DNA of 64,000 nucleotides from Hormiphora californensis (Eukaryota; Ctenophora; Tentaculata; Cydippida; Pleurobrachiidae): NCBI GenBank assembly GCA_020137815.1, contig CM035351.1, positions 5,507,792 to 5,571,791 of the forward strand, read 5' to 3'. Shown piece by piece: positions 1 to 27,372 of this stretch (position 1 is its first letter; each line of letters starts with the position of its first letter). The notes under the pieces were generated by a model. It saw only the letters and a program-made list of their open reading frames with translations, ran no database searches and was not told where the DNA came from. The position numbers and the translations under genes were made by a program.

Positions 1-730
1 GGCCGACGGCCGTTGCGGCTGGCTGCACTGAGCCCCTGGTACAGGTGAGGGTCGAGTCAGCAGAAGATTTGTGGTTACCCTGAAAGCGACTCAGACAGAA
101 GTCAGACTGGGACACTATCTGGCGGCGTCTGTCAAATCGGAGTCTGGCGCACCAGACCCCGATTTGACCTGTCTGGCGCCGCGACCCATCTGAGAATCAA
201 ATTGGGGTCTGGCGCCGCCAGACAGGATTTGACAGTGACGTGGCGACATGAGCTCAGATAGGGTACCGGTACGCGGCGCCAGACAGCCGGGAATCTACTC
301 AATTCAAATCTGTCCGGGCGCCGACCCCGTTTTGATTCTTCCGCTCACCGCTGTCTCCAGACGTCTGGCGGCGCCTGTCTGGCGCCGCGACCCATCTGAG
401 CACACTGTCGCGTGCTCAGATTAGGGTCTGGTGTCACAATATATCACGCAGCGCTGTCTGGCGCCGCGACCCATCTGAGCACACTGTCGCGTGCTCAGAT
501 TTGAGAATCAAATTGGGGTCTGGCGCCGCCAGACAGCGCAGCGCTGTCTGGCGCCGCGACCCATCTGAGCACACTGTCGCGTGCTCAGAGAATCAAATTG
601 GGGTCTGGCGCCGCCAGACAGGGCGGCGCCGACCCGATCTGAGAATCAAAACGGGGTCTGGCGGCGCCAGAAAGTTTTTCCGAAAGTGCGATCAGATCGG
701 GTGGGCGCCGCCAGACCGACACAAATAAAA
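1..730. repeat. GC-rich cluster of short direct and inverted repeats
   Basis: The stretch is built from recurring blocks. One is the self-complementary GTCTGGCGCCGCCAGAC. Another is a CCCATCTGAGCACACTGTCG block that continues into GTGCTCAGA, so it can fold on itself (TCTGAGCAC against GTGCTCAGA). A third is AATCAAATTGGGGTCTGG. These recur in both orientations from about 120 to 720. A 75-aa open frame here has repetitive composition and I do not count it as a gene. It may be the edge of a larger satellite or foldback element that continues left of the window. Confidence 0.75.
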
Positions 731-1355
731 GTGTCTACCGTTTCACAATTCTAATTTGTACTTCCAGTCCTACGCACTCACACTCACAGCTAATCTGATT
801 CACCGCCACGTGTCCGACGTGCCAAATATAATTGGTACTGTCAATGTGCTATTTCAATATCCACCTTCCGAACAAGTTCAAAACAACAGTTTACTCAAAG
901 GGAACTCAACATTAACGAATAAAATTAACAATCAAAACAATTGTTTATAATTTATCTTCTGCTCAACAGAATCGATCAGCATTTTCAACCCCCCCCCCCC
1001 TTCGTATGTAATACCTCATACTCATACTAAGCTAGCTAGGCCTCACGCACTCGTCAAATTCAATGAAAAAGTAAAAGTAAAACTCTTGTACTAATTAAAC
1101 TTATCCAAAGCTAAAAAGCTTAACGGGACGCTTTTCTTTGGTGTTCTTAAATGGAACAGTAAATATATTCTCTTTGGTGAGCTATAAGATTTCTAACAAC
1201 CCAATCTTAAATAATGTCGGTCAGCTCACTGCCATGGATTGTCTTGTTGAGTAAGGGGTCCTCATCCCTTACTCAACATGGATTGTCTATATCAAACTGG
1301 TGATCAATAGTCTATGATAGTCTTTGGGGGAGAATGTAAATTGTTTTTCTCCTCG
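731..1355. other. intergenic, no gene seen
   Basis: AT-rich sequence with a short poly-C run near 990-1000. It lies downstream of the minus-strand transporter gene and probably includes that gene's 3' UTR. I see no coding exon or structured repeat. Confidence 0.5.
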
Positions 1356-3999
1356 TTAAGCTTTCAGAGATTCCTCCAAGTTGATGGTTCCCCGGGACCT
1401 CCTCAACAACATGGTCACAGTAAAGGCGATGGCAGTGAGAATGGGGATGATGGAGTAGTAGAGATAGGTGTCTCGGTATGACAGGCAATCAAGGAAGGTC
1501 CCTCCCATAATTGAACCTGGAAGGGAAGGGAGGGTTAGTTACTGGTAGTAGTAGTAGTATCGCAAGTAGCAGTTCCGTTGCTTTGTTAGCTTGATATGAT
1601 GATGGGTTAATTTTTAGGGCACTGATAAACATTTGGCTTGGGTGCTTGAGAAAAAAACACAAATTAGTTGGCACTATCAGTGCCAGTGGGCCCCCGCATG
1701 TTGGATTTAGCTGGGAAGAAGCCAGGTTTCACTTTCTCTCTCACCCTTCTCAGTGAGAAAATTTCAGTATCCCTGATAAGGGCGGGCATCAAGGAAGTGC
1801 CTAACAGCGTTATCACGCCAGGGAGGGGGGGTGCCAGGTGAAATTGCATGTGCCTGGGAACTAACAACTTACCTACAAAGATTCCAAAGTAAAGGCAAGA
1901 ATTTTGGAGGCCTGACAGTTGAGAGTTTAGAGATTTTTTGTTTCCATGGTGACGAGTTGCTTTGAGAAGGCATGGTAACCCAGCCACCTGAAAATAACGG
2001 GCGGTTTTTGGGTGAGAAAATGGGAGGATCATACAAAAATGAGTTCAAAACAAGGCAGTCTATAATAGCACACAACAATTCAACATACACTTACCCAGGG
2101 AATACTGCCGGCAAACCCAGTAATGGCAAGTCCCATTATGATTGAGAAGAGAGTGGGGTCAAAAGGTGGAATGGGGCCAAGGACACAATAACCAGCACTT
2201 CCCAATGCTAAACCAACCCCCAGTATTGAGTAGGGACCAATCGCATCGACCTGTGAAATAGGGGATATACATGTACCGACCCACAGAATATATGGGACAC
2301 CCTGTATATGTGTTGATATATTGATTCCTCATATATATGAGGAATCAAGTCTAAACTAATGCGGTAAATAGAAAAAACTGGGCCCTTACCAAGTAGCCAA
2401 TTCCAATGGATCCAACGGCAAAGAAAAAGTCTCTTAACAAAAACAGGCCTCCGATTGCTCCCTCTTTGAAGCCTGCATTTTCCAGGAATATACTCAGATT
2501 CGGTTCCTGGAAACCCAGAATTGATGACCCGACCATGGTCGTAAACAGGATGGAGAGAAGTTTGACATCCATCAGATTTTTTAGGGAGATGTGGTCTGCT
2601 AGCTGTACATTGGGCACGAAGGGTATTTCCCGGGCTAGAGAGGCCCAATGGGATCCGTCCTTGCTGTCCGTGTAACCCACAATGGACTGCTCCAGACCGT
2701 CCTGAGGGTGGAGAGAGAGATTGGTTAAAATTGTGTTGCCACATTCAAATTGTCAACTACCCCGCTGGTATTGAATTAGGGAACCAAGTCACCGTCCGGA
2801 AAATCAGGTTAAATTCTTGTTCAAATGTGATGTGCATAAATTATCGCAAGATAACAAAACTTAGGGAGAATCAGAAAGCATGGGACAAAAAATAAGTTAG
2901 CTAGTGATAAAGGGCTGCAGTTTGCCAAGCTGGGAGATTACACAGAAGTTCGTCACGGTACTGACGTCACATTTCTCTCTCCTCTCTTACCCTCTCTCTC
3001 TCTCAACTCACCTGTTCAACGTATGCGTACAGGCTGAATAATCGGCGTCTCTTGGGTGTTGACGGGGTGGTGGGTAGAACCAGGACCATTAGAACCCACA
3101 TGACGAGGGTTAGACAACCCATCACGACGAAGGGCAGGAAGAATCCACCAATGGTGTAGAAGAACCCACCTAGTGGAGGACCAACCTGCGGGAAATTAGG
3201 GATGGTGACGAACTTTTAAAACTTTTATAATGCACTCTGTACGGTACTAAATGAATGGAAAATTTCGGCCAGGTGTCTCACTTACCATAAATCCGACACC
3301 AACTGAAGTAGTGAGTATTCCGCTGACTTTTCCGACATTGTGACTGAACCTATCACTGACGATCGTGTACAGACTGGTATCCACAAATGCACAGCCACAA
3401 CCCTTTAGAGGAATTAAGTTTCTCAAAATAGCCATTTGTGTTGGTGACGCAGTCACCCCTACACTAGCCGCGTGGTACTGATCAGAACACTTGAACAAAG
3501 ACCAGCCTAGTAGTCACTAACCTGTATACAACGAAGTACAACCGAGACCAGAATGAACGCGATTTTGTTGGTGATGAGATTTAAAAATCCGAATAATATT
3601 GCTGATATTCCTGCTACGAGAATCCCCAACTTTAGTGTAAACTCGACGTTTAGTTTGCCAATTAGGATTGGTGTGACAGGGGCTACTACAAACACCGTTA
3701 GATGATACATTCCAAGGATTAGCCCGATAACCGATTCTGAAACACCAAACTTGCATGCGTCACTGAAGGGTGGAAGGGATGAGAATAATAGTTTGTTAAT
3801 AATAAGGGTTGAAAGGGATTTATGGAAATCAAAAATAGGTCTACCTGGGATAAAATGGAGATGCGAGGGAGGATACGGTGTTGACTACAAAGGCCGTTAA
3901 GCAGAGGCAAGTTAAAAGGAAGGCATTGCTTCGTCCTGACGATCTCTGATCAAGGTCCCGAAGTAGGGGGTCTGTCTCGAATTGCACTGCACCGGTCAT
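1356..3999 (-). CDS. SLC18B1: SLC18B1-like vesicular polyamine transporter (MFS), 8 exons
   Basis: Exons in transcript order (minus): 3999-3845, 3762-3522, 3402-3286, 3185-3012, 2701-2390, 2250-2095, 1987-1873, 1516-1356. All introns are GT-AG, phases agree, and the sum is 1431 nt, giving 476 aa; human SLC18B1 is of similar size (known). The start is the ATG at 3999 (MTGAVQFETDPLLRDL). The first transmembrane segment is interrupted by intron 1 (FLLTCLCLTAFVVNTVSSLA). Membrane segments follow, for example LGILVAGISAILFGF, then the MFS-type GVGFMVGPPLGGFFYTIGGF across the exon 3/4 junction. The second half begins with LLSILFTTMVGSSILGFQEP, matching the SLC18B1 pattern of a second six-helix half after a loop. 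The family exchanges vesicular protons for spermine/spermidine in animals; the substrate here is inferred. Another DHA1-type MFS protein is possible but less likely. Confidence 0.88.
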
Positions 4000-5132
<1,133 letters not shown>

Positions 5133-6242
5133 TACCGCCTGGGCCAAAAAAAACGTGTGGTACGCCGAGCCTCATATCTCACAAATCGTAACTTCTATCA
5201 CTCTGATATTTTGACACAATTTTTGTATACCTACTCATTCGAGGAATCCGGAGTTTCAATTCCTAAAACTTCAAAATTCATTAATGAACTCAATTTTTCA
5301 TTTTTCGGGTTTTTCGAGGTTTTCTCTTGTTTATATTCAATTTTATTCTTAAAAATGACCGCCATGCAATAGAACAACTAACAACAAATGGCAATCTGCA
5401 TTTTTATTAAAATTGAATCAAGTTTAGTGGGTGAAATAAACAATATAAAACTGTTCATTTTTACCGAAAATCGATTTCGACCCGTTTTGACGAGAAATCG
5501 GTAATTTCAGGCGCTAAAAATTGGTAAGGCCATTGCACTTGATCAATGTTGATATTAGCCGGAATTTTAGCTCTCTATCTCAAAGTTCATTTTTCCAACT
5601 GGAATGAATCCTGAATGAACTTGAAAACAGGAATGCTTTTTCAAACCGGAATTTCACAGTCGTCTTTGGGTATCGATTTCCTTTCAAACGCGACTAATTT
5701 TAGCTCAATTTGCCCACCACAAGATACACAGTGGCTAGTTTTCTAACCCTAGGTCTGGTCATGTGACCCCCATTGAGACGCTAGTGTCATTACGAAGTGC
5801 CAATAAGCAGGTGTAACGGTCGAGTATCACGTATCACATCTGCTAATGAGGACGGTGTACCGATACAGCGTCCGTTAGAATGTAAGTTCTCTTGCTAACA
5901 CGTCATAATTTGATGGGGATCACATGACCCAACCTAGGCTTGGTAAACTGGTCACTGTGATTCTTGTGGTGATCCAATTAATCTCAAACCGGTCGCGTTC
6001 GAAAGAAAATCGATAGCCAAACAAATTTGTGAAACTTTGGTACCGAAATATGGTCCCATTTTGATGTTCATTCAATGTTCATTCGGTCGAAAAAAATGAA
6101 CTTTTATGTAGAGGGCTGAAACTCCGGATTCCTCGAATGAGTACCCATACAATTATTGTGTCAAAATATCAGAGTGATGGAAGTTAAGATTTGGGAGATA
6201 TGAGGCTCGGCGTACCCCACGTTTTTTTTGGCCCAGGCGGTA
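5133..6242. mobile_element. foldback / inverted-repeat DNA element, TA-flanked
   Basis: The left end TACCGCCTGGGCC (5133) is mirrored by GGCCCAGGCGGTA (ending 6242). Complementarity continues inward for about 130 bp, for example ATTCGAGGAATCCGGAGTTT against AAACTCCGGATTCCTCGAAT. Weaker complementarity continues toward the centre (paired ATCGATTT blocks and the CATGTGAC / GTCACATG motifs near 5760 and 5920). It has no coding capacity, so it is non-autonomous. The TA at both ends fits a TA-target transposon such as a Tc1/mariner relative, but the superfamily is inferred. Confidence 0.8.
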
Positions 6243-7273
6243 TATTCGGACATATATTATGGAATGGGTGGGGGTAAAAACCAATTTGAGGAATGACCAA
6301 AGGAACGTGAGAGGGACCCTGGTAGGACGAAACTGGACCCGGAAATTGCTAATCGTACACAATTTCAAACAAAAGACTTCCTTAATTGTACTTTCATCTT
6401 GGTATGTGACCAGTTAAAGTTTCCCCAAAAAAGCAGAATAAGACAGTGTTTACTAGGTACAGCAGTAACAAGCAAGTATCGTGACACATGTATGTGTTTT
6501 TGATAATGATGTTAGACAAGTGGCTATGGCGGACGCGGCAGTCGTGTCGCCAATGAATTGTAAGCGTGCACTTTTCCGCATTGTGTGAGTGAGTGCATGT
6601 GTACTGGTGGCCAAGTTCAGGGTGGCACCTAGCAAGTTAACACATGTCAATAACACATGTACCTTGCAATGCATCGGTATCATAGCATCTTAATTAATTA
6701 GAGCATCAATTGTTAGTCTCATATTGGTGATAACCCGGTATAAGCAGGGAACAGGACAAAAGAAAATGAATTGAAACATACCCAGCATGTGAAGTATAGT
6801 GAAGGTCCGTCCGAGATGTTCATGGTATTGCAGATATTGGGCCCACAATTGCAGTACTTGGCAGCTTCTTGATGAGGCACATTCGGGATCGCTAAATGAA
6901 AAATGAGATATTTAGGCATCTGAATCAAGGGGTGGGGTTTTTCTTGTTCAAACTGTTTCTTGCACACGTCTAGAGATGCATTTTGAACTCGCGACAGTAC
7001 TCTCAAATCGGGTCGGTTCTGCCAGACAGTTTAAACAGAACAAGGGGGGGGGGTTCGGGCATGAGACACATCAAAACAGTTTTATAAACTTTTAGCTGCA
7101 AATCGAGTGTTACAAAAATAAAGGGTTTTAAAATCGATTCTGTAAAGATCGTGTCCACAGCAGCACAATTCATTTAGCACACAAAGTTTTTCCATAGGTA
7201 TATATTATGTTGATTCAACTACTGCTAAATAGGGCATTCTCTTTGATTGTTATTGTACACTTGCTTTCTTCCT
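6243..7273. other. intergenic, no gene seen
   Basis: This interval lies downstream of the minus-strand thioester gene and probably contains its 3' UTR near 7100-7273. I see no convincing exon, RNA gene or repeat. Short open frames here lack any family resemblance. Confidence 0.4.
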
Positions 7274-20355
<13,082 letters not shown>

Positions 20356-21877
20356 GCCTGATCCTGAACAAAGTTTCAAAGGTTAAAAACGGATGACAAA
20401 ATGAAGGATAGTTCATATTAACACATATCCTAATACATTTCCATTAGAAAAGGTGGTCAAATCGGCCACCCCCTAGTAGGATGCTCAATCAATTCGCCAA
20501 ATTATCTGATCTGAATGCTGAGATAAGATATACTATTGAACTCAAATAGACTGTTATACACAGTTCCAAAACACTGCCAAAGATTGGAAAAGTAACATGA
20601 GGGACTCATCGTATAGTGACTTAAATACCCTTCGGACCAGAAGAGTAAGATAATTTCATTAATTAAGTGAGGTAATCCAGGAAAACGTTTCTCGCTGGAC
20701 ACGATCATACAGATAGGAAGAGGGTCGGTCTCCGGGGTAAGCTCGGTAAATATTAAACCCAAGATAGGTGGGACCTATAACAGAATAATCAAATTGAACT
20801 GGAGGAGCCATGGATAAGACAACACACACAGTCGCTGCTGCTGCAAGGATACATACATGGGTTATATAATTTGATTTTCCCTCCTCCGCTCAACAAATAT
20901 TCTGAGTAAGGGGGAGAGAACGGGGAAGGAGAGAAAGAAAGGGGAGCCCCACGGTCCCCCCGGAAGGAACTAGGGAATACTGGTTTAATCTGCTAGGGGC
21001 ATGTTATTTTACATAATGCCGTGCACCCAAAATCTCCTAATTAATAATATTAGCACCTTAATTCAGGCCCTTTTTAAGATAAGAATACTACTAGGTACTG
21101 AATATTTCGCCTTCAGTAAATTTTTAAGGTGAAAATAAATCCAAAAGCGTGGTATTGAATATAACATTTCACACATAATACAATTAGTTCGACATGGGGT
21201 GAAAGTAAAAAGCTGCCTATAGAATGAAGCGCTCGAAGGTAAACACATGCCAGCCCGAGAAGAATCGATCTGGCAAAATAAACATTGGATTACTTTCATG
21301 CTGTTCTCTCTATCTTTCTATCTCTCTATCTCTCTATCTCTATCTTTCTATCTCTCTATCTATCTCTATCTGTCTCCCTATCTCTCAGTGAAAATGAAAT
21401 CATGCAGAAATGAAATAGTGATGGATCCCTGTCTGTCTCCAATTCTTTTGATCATGAGATCTTCACCACGCCCCAATTACAGATCTAGATCTGTAACAAT
21501 GTATCATTTCGATCTAATCAGTGATCGGATCACTAATTGGCAATTGTACTGATGGCCATGGTAAATTTGGCACCTCCCTGAAAAATGAGAATGAAATTAC
21601 TGCACGTGTCCAACCCGCGGGTTGTAAAATTACATAAACATTGGAGGGCAATCTGAAAGATTACATTTTTCATGTAGGTCAGCCTATGGTAAGGGGGAAC
21701 ACACTTTTATAGGGTCAATACCAAAAAAAGGTCTTCATTTCCTGTATATTATTTTCACCGCCACCACCACTTTACCATGCGCCTTTTTTATTTCTTTTTT
21801 TGCATAATGCCACATATTCTAAGTTACAAAGTGGCAGAATGAATGATTCTCCGTGATGTACCGACAGGGTGTTCAGG

Positions 21878-22161
21878 GCGTTGGGCTTCACCCAAAAAAA
21901 GTTGGCAAGATTAGGTCATGAAACTTCATACTTGGACTATCCTATACCCTCATTCAAAGTTCCTGGGGTTTTCTGAGCACTAGCACCCCGGGAAGTGTGT
22001 TTTTGGCATCAAAACTACGAGAAGAAATTTTTCCTGGTGCTGAGACTTAATTGCTAGAGTGTTTTATGGATATTTTTTATGTCAATCCCAAAGTTTCATG
22101 GAGATTGATGTACATAAACTTTCCGGCTGTCAGAACTTTTTTTCTGAGTGAAGCCCAACGC
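21878..22161. mobile_element. MITE with GCGTTGGGCTTCAC terminal repeats
   Basis: GCGTTGGGCTTCAC at the left is matched exactly by GTGAAGCCCAACGC at the right, followed inward by A-rich / T-rich runs (CCAAAAAAAGTT against AACTTTTTTTCTG). The element is 284 bp, non-coding, and the target duplication is unclear. Confidence 0.75.
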
Positions 22162-22386
22162 TTGTAAAGATCCAAAATTAACACCTTGTACCTTTGGCAG
22201 GTTTTTGATTTAGGTTTAATTGGAATGTTTCCTTTCTCTCGATCTTGCGAAATGTGCAGGAACAATAAATGATTATATATTAGGTACGCTAGGGAAGAAA
22301 CCCGGATATTTTAAAACCTTTTCTCTCATCTCCTGCAGCCTCGCAATGTCGAACTTGTCCTTTATATCTTGAACAATGGGTCCCAA

Positions 22387-22388
22387 AT

Positions 22389-22486
<98 letters not shown>

Positions 22487-22832
22487 ACTCTTAAATTATT
22501 GCAATTATTTGCCACAACCGTTTCACCAATAGCAATTGTGTACCCTTATCCACTGCACATAATAAAAGGGGTTGGTTGAACCAAAGTGGGATATAACATA
22601 CCGGATATGTGTTATTGTGTTGGACAAAGGTGACAATAGTTTCTTTTCAGTAAAAAACAGTCCCTGAAACTTGTTTCCATTGGGTAGGAGGGGGGGGGTC
22701 TTATGGGAATCTCTCTAGGTCCGCATTTCCTGCTTGGATGAAAGAGTAACAAAGATCTTGTATTGTCTGTAGTTTATTGGCCTGTTGCACTAGGAAAAGT
22801 ATATTGATCACGCGGGATGAAAAGGGAGGAGG

Positions 22833-22904
<72 letters not shown>
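22387..22904. repeat. two (CT/AG)n tracts (22387-22484 and 22830-22904)
   Basis: Pure dinucleotide runs of opposite strand sense are separated by about 345 bp of unremarkable sequence. Open frames in both are compositional. Confidence 0.9.
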
Positions 22905-22908
<4 letters not shown>

Positions 22909-23435
22909 GCAGGACAAAGGGTTTACATGGTTAACCAAAGGCACGTGCTGCAATTTCCTTGCAATCCCATTGTTGTTGACTGCCTTTAAAAGCCCACCTC
23001 ACTCCAACCCATCGTGAGATTAGTGTCGTAAGATCACGACTCTGATCAGTGATCGTCGATATACCATTTAATTTCTGCTGCTTCGATCGAATTCCCATTA
23101 GCTTCGAGAAGAATTTTGCAACAACTGTTAATTGGAGCATCACCGAGAGAGAAATATAGGGAGTAGAGGGAGAGATGGGGAGTCTGTCAACCCGTTAACT
23201 CCTCTCGAGAACGGAGACATAACAGGGAAAACACTTTGTGGGGAGAGAGAGAGGGGAGATTTGTTACTAATGGGTACTAATTTATATTTGGCTAACAAAT
23301 TTAAAAACCACGCAAGAGGGGTGACGCGGTACTGGTATCGGCTCGCCACCTTGTCTTTTAAATTATAAAAGGATCACACTTTGACAATTAAATCAGAATT
23401 CTTCTCACCATTTTAGCAGCTTGTCCAAAACTACC

Positions 23436-24278
23436 ATGTCTCCATTGACCATTGCTACCATTATATCCTGTGCTGTCGCCCTCTCCATTGCTACCGGTAA
23501 GTGGGTATTAAAGGGAGATCTCAATCACTCAGTACCACTTTGAGACGAGTTATTTAGACCTTTGTCGATTGATATGAAACCATTGAATTATATCCGTAGG
23601 ATTGCCAATTCATATTACAAGTCACCATCTTAAAACCATTATCCTGCACTCCAGGACCCCTTAATTTCTAAGATAAAACCCTCTAGCCGTGCTGGTACAA
23701 TTAATAACCCCATTTTCCCTCAGAGTCCGGTGCCCCAGATTGTAATAAAAAGGAGATGTGGGAGTGTGGACGATGGAAAGCCATGAACCTCTGTCAGAAG
23801 GAACCCTACTATACCATCTGCCCTCAGGCATGTGGATCATGTAAGTTGCAGAGAATTGGAGAAACTTGTCATTTTAATTTATTTCAAAGGGTCGGAGAGG
23901 GAGTTAGAAAGTTAAAGAGTTCTACTTTATGATAAGAACTTCTTAGAGCATGTCACGCCACCACAGGCCAGACTACCCATTTGGTCGGATAGCCCCATCT
24001 AGCACGGTTCAGTTCCCCTGATAACACCAGTAATTACCCAGCTCTAACCCTCCTGATCCCCCTCCCCCGAATCAGGTGACTTTATGGAGTTGGTCCAGGA
24101 GCAGCTCGCCAAGAGGGCCGAGATCCCTGCCCGAGTCAAGAGGAACACTTGTGAGGACGTCCTGGACCAGTCCGTCTGTCAGAATGCCAAGAGCAAGAAG
24201 ATGTGTGACTACGGAGCCTTCGGTGGGTTTGGGTCTACCATCAGGAGCAGCTGTATGGCTACATGTAACATCTGCTAA
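23436..24278 (+). CDS. secreted protein with two ShKT domains, 3 exons, 126 aa
   Basis: Exons 23436-23496, 23724-23840 and 24076-24278 sum to 381 nt with consistent phases. A signal peptide (MSPLTIATIISCAVALSIAT) is followed by two six-cysteine modules. The first has cysteines at 27, 35, 44, 53, 57 and 60. The second has them at 85, 94, 103, 119, 123 and 126 and ends the protein. The spacing and final CxxxCxxC match the ShKT fold (SMART/Pfam ShK-like). ShKT modules occur in potassium-channel-blocking toxins of cnidarians, but also in many non-toxic secreted proteins and metalloproteases (known). The basic linker with VKRN just before the second module could be a processing site releasing it (inference). 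Whether it is a venom, defence or developmental peptide cannot be told from sequence. Confidence 0.85.
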
Positions 24279-24743
24279 ACAACAAACGGTGCCAATACCA
24301 TCACTATATAATGCCTGGCAACAATTCTATCTTTTGTTAAAGGGGTGTGTTTGTGAAGTCTGGAACTATCAATTTAATTTGTGAGGTTGAACGATTTTAT
24401 CTTCTATAAAGTAGTAAATTATATGTAACGTGCAATTAATTGCAATCACCAAATACTTCGCTGTTTTAATTTTAATGTCACCGATGAAACGTTCCGAAAA
24501 TAAGGATAGTTTTATTGTTCGTGAAACCATGGATTTTTTGGCAGGGCTCCCAAACCATTGGCCCCATGAGGCGGAGTAATTATATCCGTCCTCTGTTCCA
24601 GAATGGAGAGCGAATGTATATTATATTAGTCCATGGATTAAAAGTGTAAAAGTCCCGTAAAAGTTCAAGAGCAATTCTTGAACTGATTTCAATGAAATCA
24701 CAACTAAAATCCGGGTGAAACGTTAGTGACAACTTTTATCTAA

Positions 24744-24825
24744 ACAAAGACTCTTGTCCAAGTTTCACTAAACCCTACTTCACTACAAAGACTCTTGTCC
24801 AAGTTTCACTAAACCCTACTTCACT
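24744..24825. repeat. exact 41-bp tandem duplication
   Basis: The 41-nt unit beginning ACAAAGACTCTTGTCC occurs twice head to tail with no difference seen, so the duplication is recent. Confidence 0.9.
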
Positions 24826-26209
24826 AACAGCTAGCTGTCAGCTAATGTTATCGACCAGTATGTGTCACACGGTGTCTCACCCTGGATATGGGGTGCAAAA
24901 TGTCAGGAATTTATATTCTGACTTATGGTGTTTGGTAAATTGGCCCCGTAGTTTGAGCTACAGACAATGGTGGGAGGTTGAAACAGAATTTAAGAATTGA
25001 ATTGCCTCTCCTGGGTATAAGATTCAGTGGAATTGCTAAAAGGTTTCTTGACGAATCAAAATGTTTTGGCCATCAAACAGAATTTAAAATATTTATTTTG
25101 ACTGCGACTAAAATGATAGGATAAGAAAGAGGAGACAGAGTGTTCGTTGGTTTATGAATCTGAGCTGTCTGACAGGCGGATTTCTCGTTCAATATAACAT
25201 CTCTGATACTACAGTGTAGTACGATCAATTAGACCGTTTAGAGATCGTCTAGAGGACCCTTTCTTCGCACTACCCCGATCCGATTTCTAATCGGTTCACT
25301 CTCATTTTTTGTGATTCGTGCGAGAGATATATGGAGAGAGCGAGAAGAATCGGGAACCGAATGGCTATATGATTTACTTGTACGACGTCTCCTATAAATT
25401 CAGATCGAAAACTACGCCATACTTTATAACGATTCAGTTCAGTAACAACAATTCTCTGTGTGTGATGCGCAAGACATCATCATTCGAGCTGTCATACGAC
25501 TTCCATCTAGATTTTCATATTCTAGAGACGCGGTAGGCGTGACTAAGCCGCTACTCAGTGAACCATTACGGGATTACCAAGAAACATCCCTGCGTACCAT
25601 GTAGACATTATATAAGTACTACTCTTGTCTTTAATTTGTACGAGATCACATAGAATACTATTGTACCGACCTTGCCTGTAATCCCTGACCTAATTTAATA
25701 ACCAGTAATATTGTCCGTCATGAATGACTAGCTGTATATCAGCCAGTTAAACTATTATTATCATTAAAGAATCATGTGGGGGCAGGGACAATTAAAATCT
25801 GAATTTTAAAGCAGGTTTTATCACTTTTGATCGAAAGCGATAAAAGATGCAGAGATCAATTCTGGATTTCAGAGCGTGTTTGATCATCTTTCATGTTGAT
25901 ATATTGCTGAATGCCCCGGCCGTTGTTTCATTTTTCTTGCACAAATCGTGGTATTTTTCGGACAGTACAGAATACTGTTATTAAAGTACTAACTTGATAT
26001 CTTTCTTGTGTGCGCTTATAATATCACCACAGCTGCCTGTTCAGAGAATAGAAACATATTTAGCCTGCTTGGGAGATTACACAACAACTTTAGACCGAGA
26101 AAGATAGATATACTTATGCCATTTACTGCTGTTTCATCATCAACTGAGTGCCCTAATTATAGGCAACAAGCGGAATGTACAACTCCTGTGAAAAGAGGAG
26201 TTGACAGGA

Positions 26210-26358
<149 letters not shown>

Positions 26359-26582
26359 TACCTTCCGTATGAAGTCAGAAAGAGACGACAGAATTAGAGA
26401 GAGAGTAGAGAGATCGATAGAGTATGAGACAACGAGTAGACTGTACTATCGACGAGCTCATCTAGATCACTGACCGTCGTAGACTGAGCGTGAGACTCTA
26501 GCCGCCGAGCAGCGTCAGCCGAGAATCATATCTTCGGAAGAAGCAGATCGAGTTCAGAGGAAACATGATCTAAGAAGTGAGT

Positions 26583-27017
26583 AACGTGGAGCTTACCCTC
26601 CTCGGCCGCCAGTTCTACAGAAATTCACATAACTATCACTTACTTAAAGATCGGCGCCTAAATAGGTGAATAAAATAGCGACGGACGCTGATATCCCGAA
26701 TTTTATTCTCTCTCTCACTTTATCCCTCTCTCTCTCTCATGGCGTTACTTTAAATGTGTTTAACGTTGCTGACTGTCTGACTCGGGAAGGTCCATTCTGT
26801 AGTGAGAGAGGAAGAAGAGGAGAGAGAGGAGAGAGAGAGACAAGAGAGAGCGAGGAGACAGTAAGACGGAGAAGAGGGGGGAGAGAGCAGAGTGCAGTGA
26901 CAGTGAGGGACAGATGGAGAGAGGAGAGAGGACCAGAGAGAGAGAGACAGAGAGAGGGAGTGAGCATGAGAGAGAGAGAGGACAGAGAGAGAGAGGATGC
27001 AGATGACGAGACGACGA

Positions 27018-27054
<37 letters not shown>

Positions 27055-27194
27055 ATGAGATAGAAAGAAGGAGAACGTGGAGCTTACATCGGCCGCAAGG
27101 CTACGAGAAGATTCACATAACTATCACTTACTTAAAAGATGCGGCGCTAATAGGTGAATAAAATAGCGACGGACGCCGATACCCCGAATTTTAT

Positions 27195-27293
<99 letters not shown>

Positions 27294-27372
27294 ATCCCTC
27301 TCTCTCATGGCGTTACTTTAAAATGTGTTTTAACGATGCTGACGGGTCTGACTCGGGAAGCATCCATTCATG
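26583..27372. repeat. duplicated segment (about 26583-26800 and 27074-27372) around GA/CT tracts
   Basis: Both copies run AACGTGGAGCTTAC, ATTCACATAACTATCACTTA, AGGTGAATAAAATAGCGACG, CCGAATTTTATTCTCTCTC, a CT tract, TCATGGCGTTACTTTAAA and GTCTGACTCGGGAAG. They differ by scattered substitutions and small indels. The second copy contains a much longer CT tract (about 27203-27290). This is a local tandem segmental duplication with no coding potential seen. Confidence 0.8.

Larger units (their letters stand above)
20356..23435. other. intergenic region between the thioester gene and the ShKT gene
   Basis: The two genes diverge from here, so promoters for both should lie inside. I recognise a MITE (21878-22161), a TC tract (22387-22484), a GA tract (22830-22904) and CTAT-rich simple sequence at 21305-21385. 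I see no coding exon. Confidence 0.5.

Noticed and set aside
501-728. 75-aa ORF in the GC-rich cluster
   Set aside because: It falls wholly within short palindromic repeats and shows the same peptide blocks repeated by DNA repetition.
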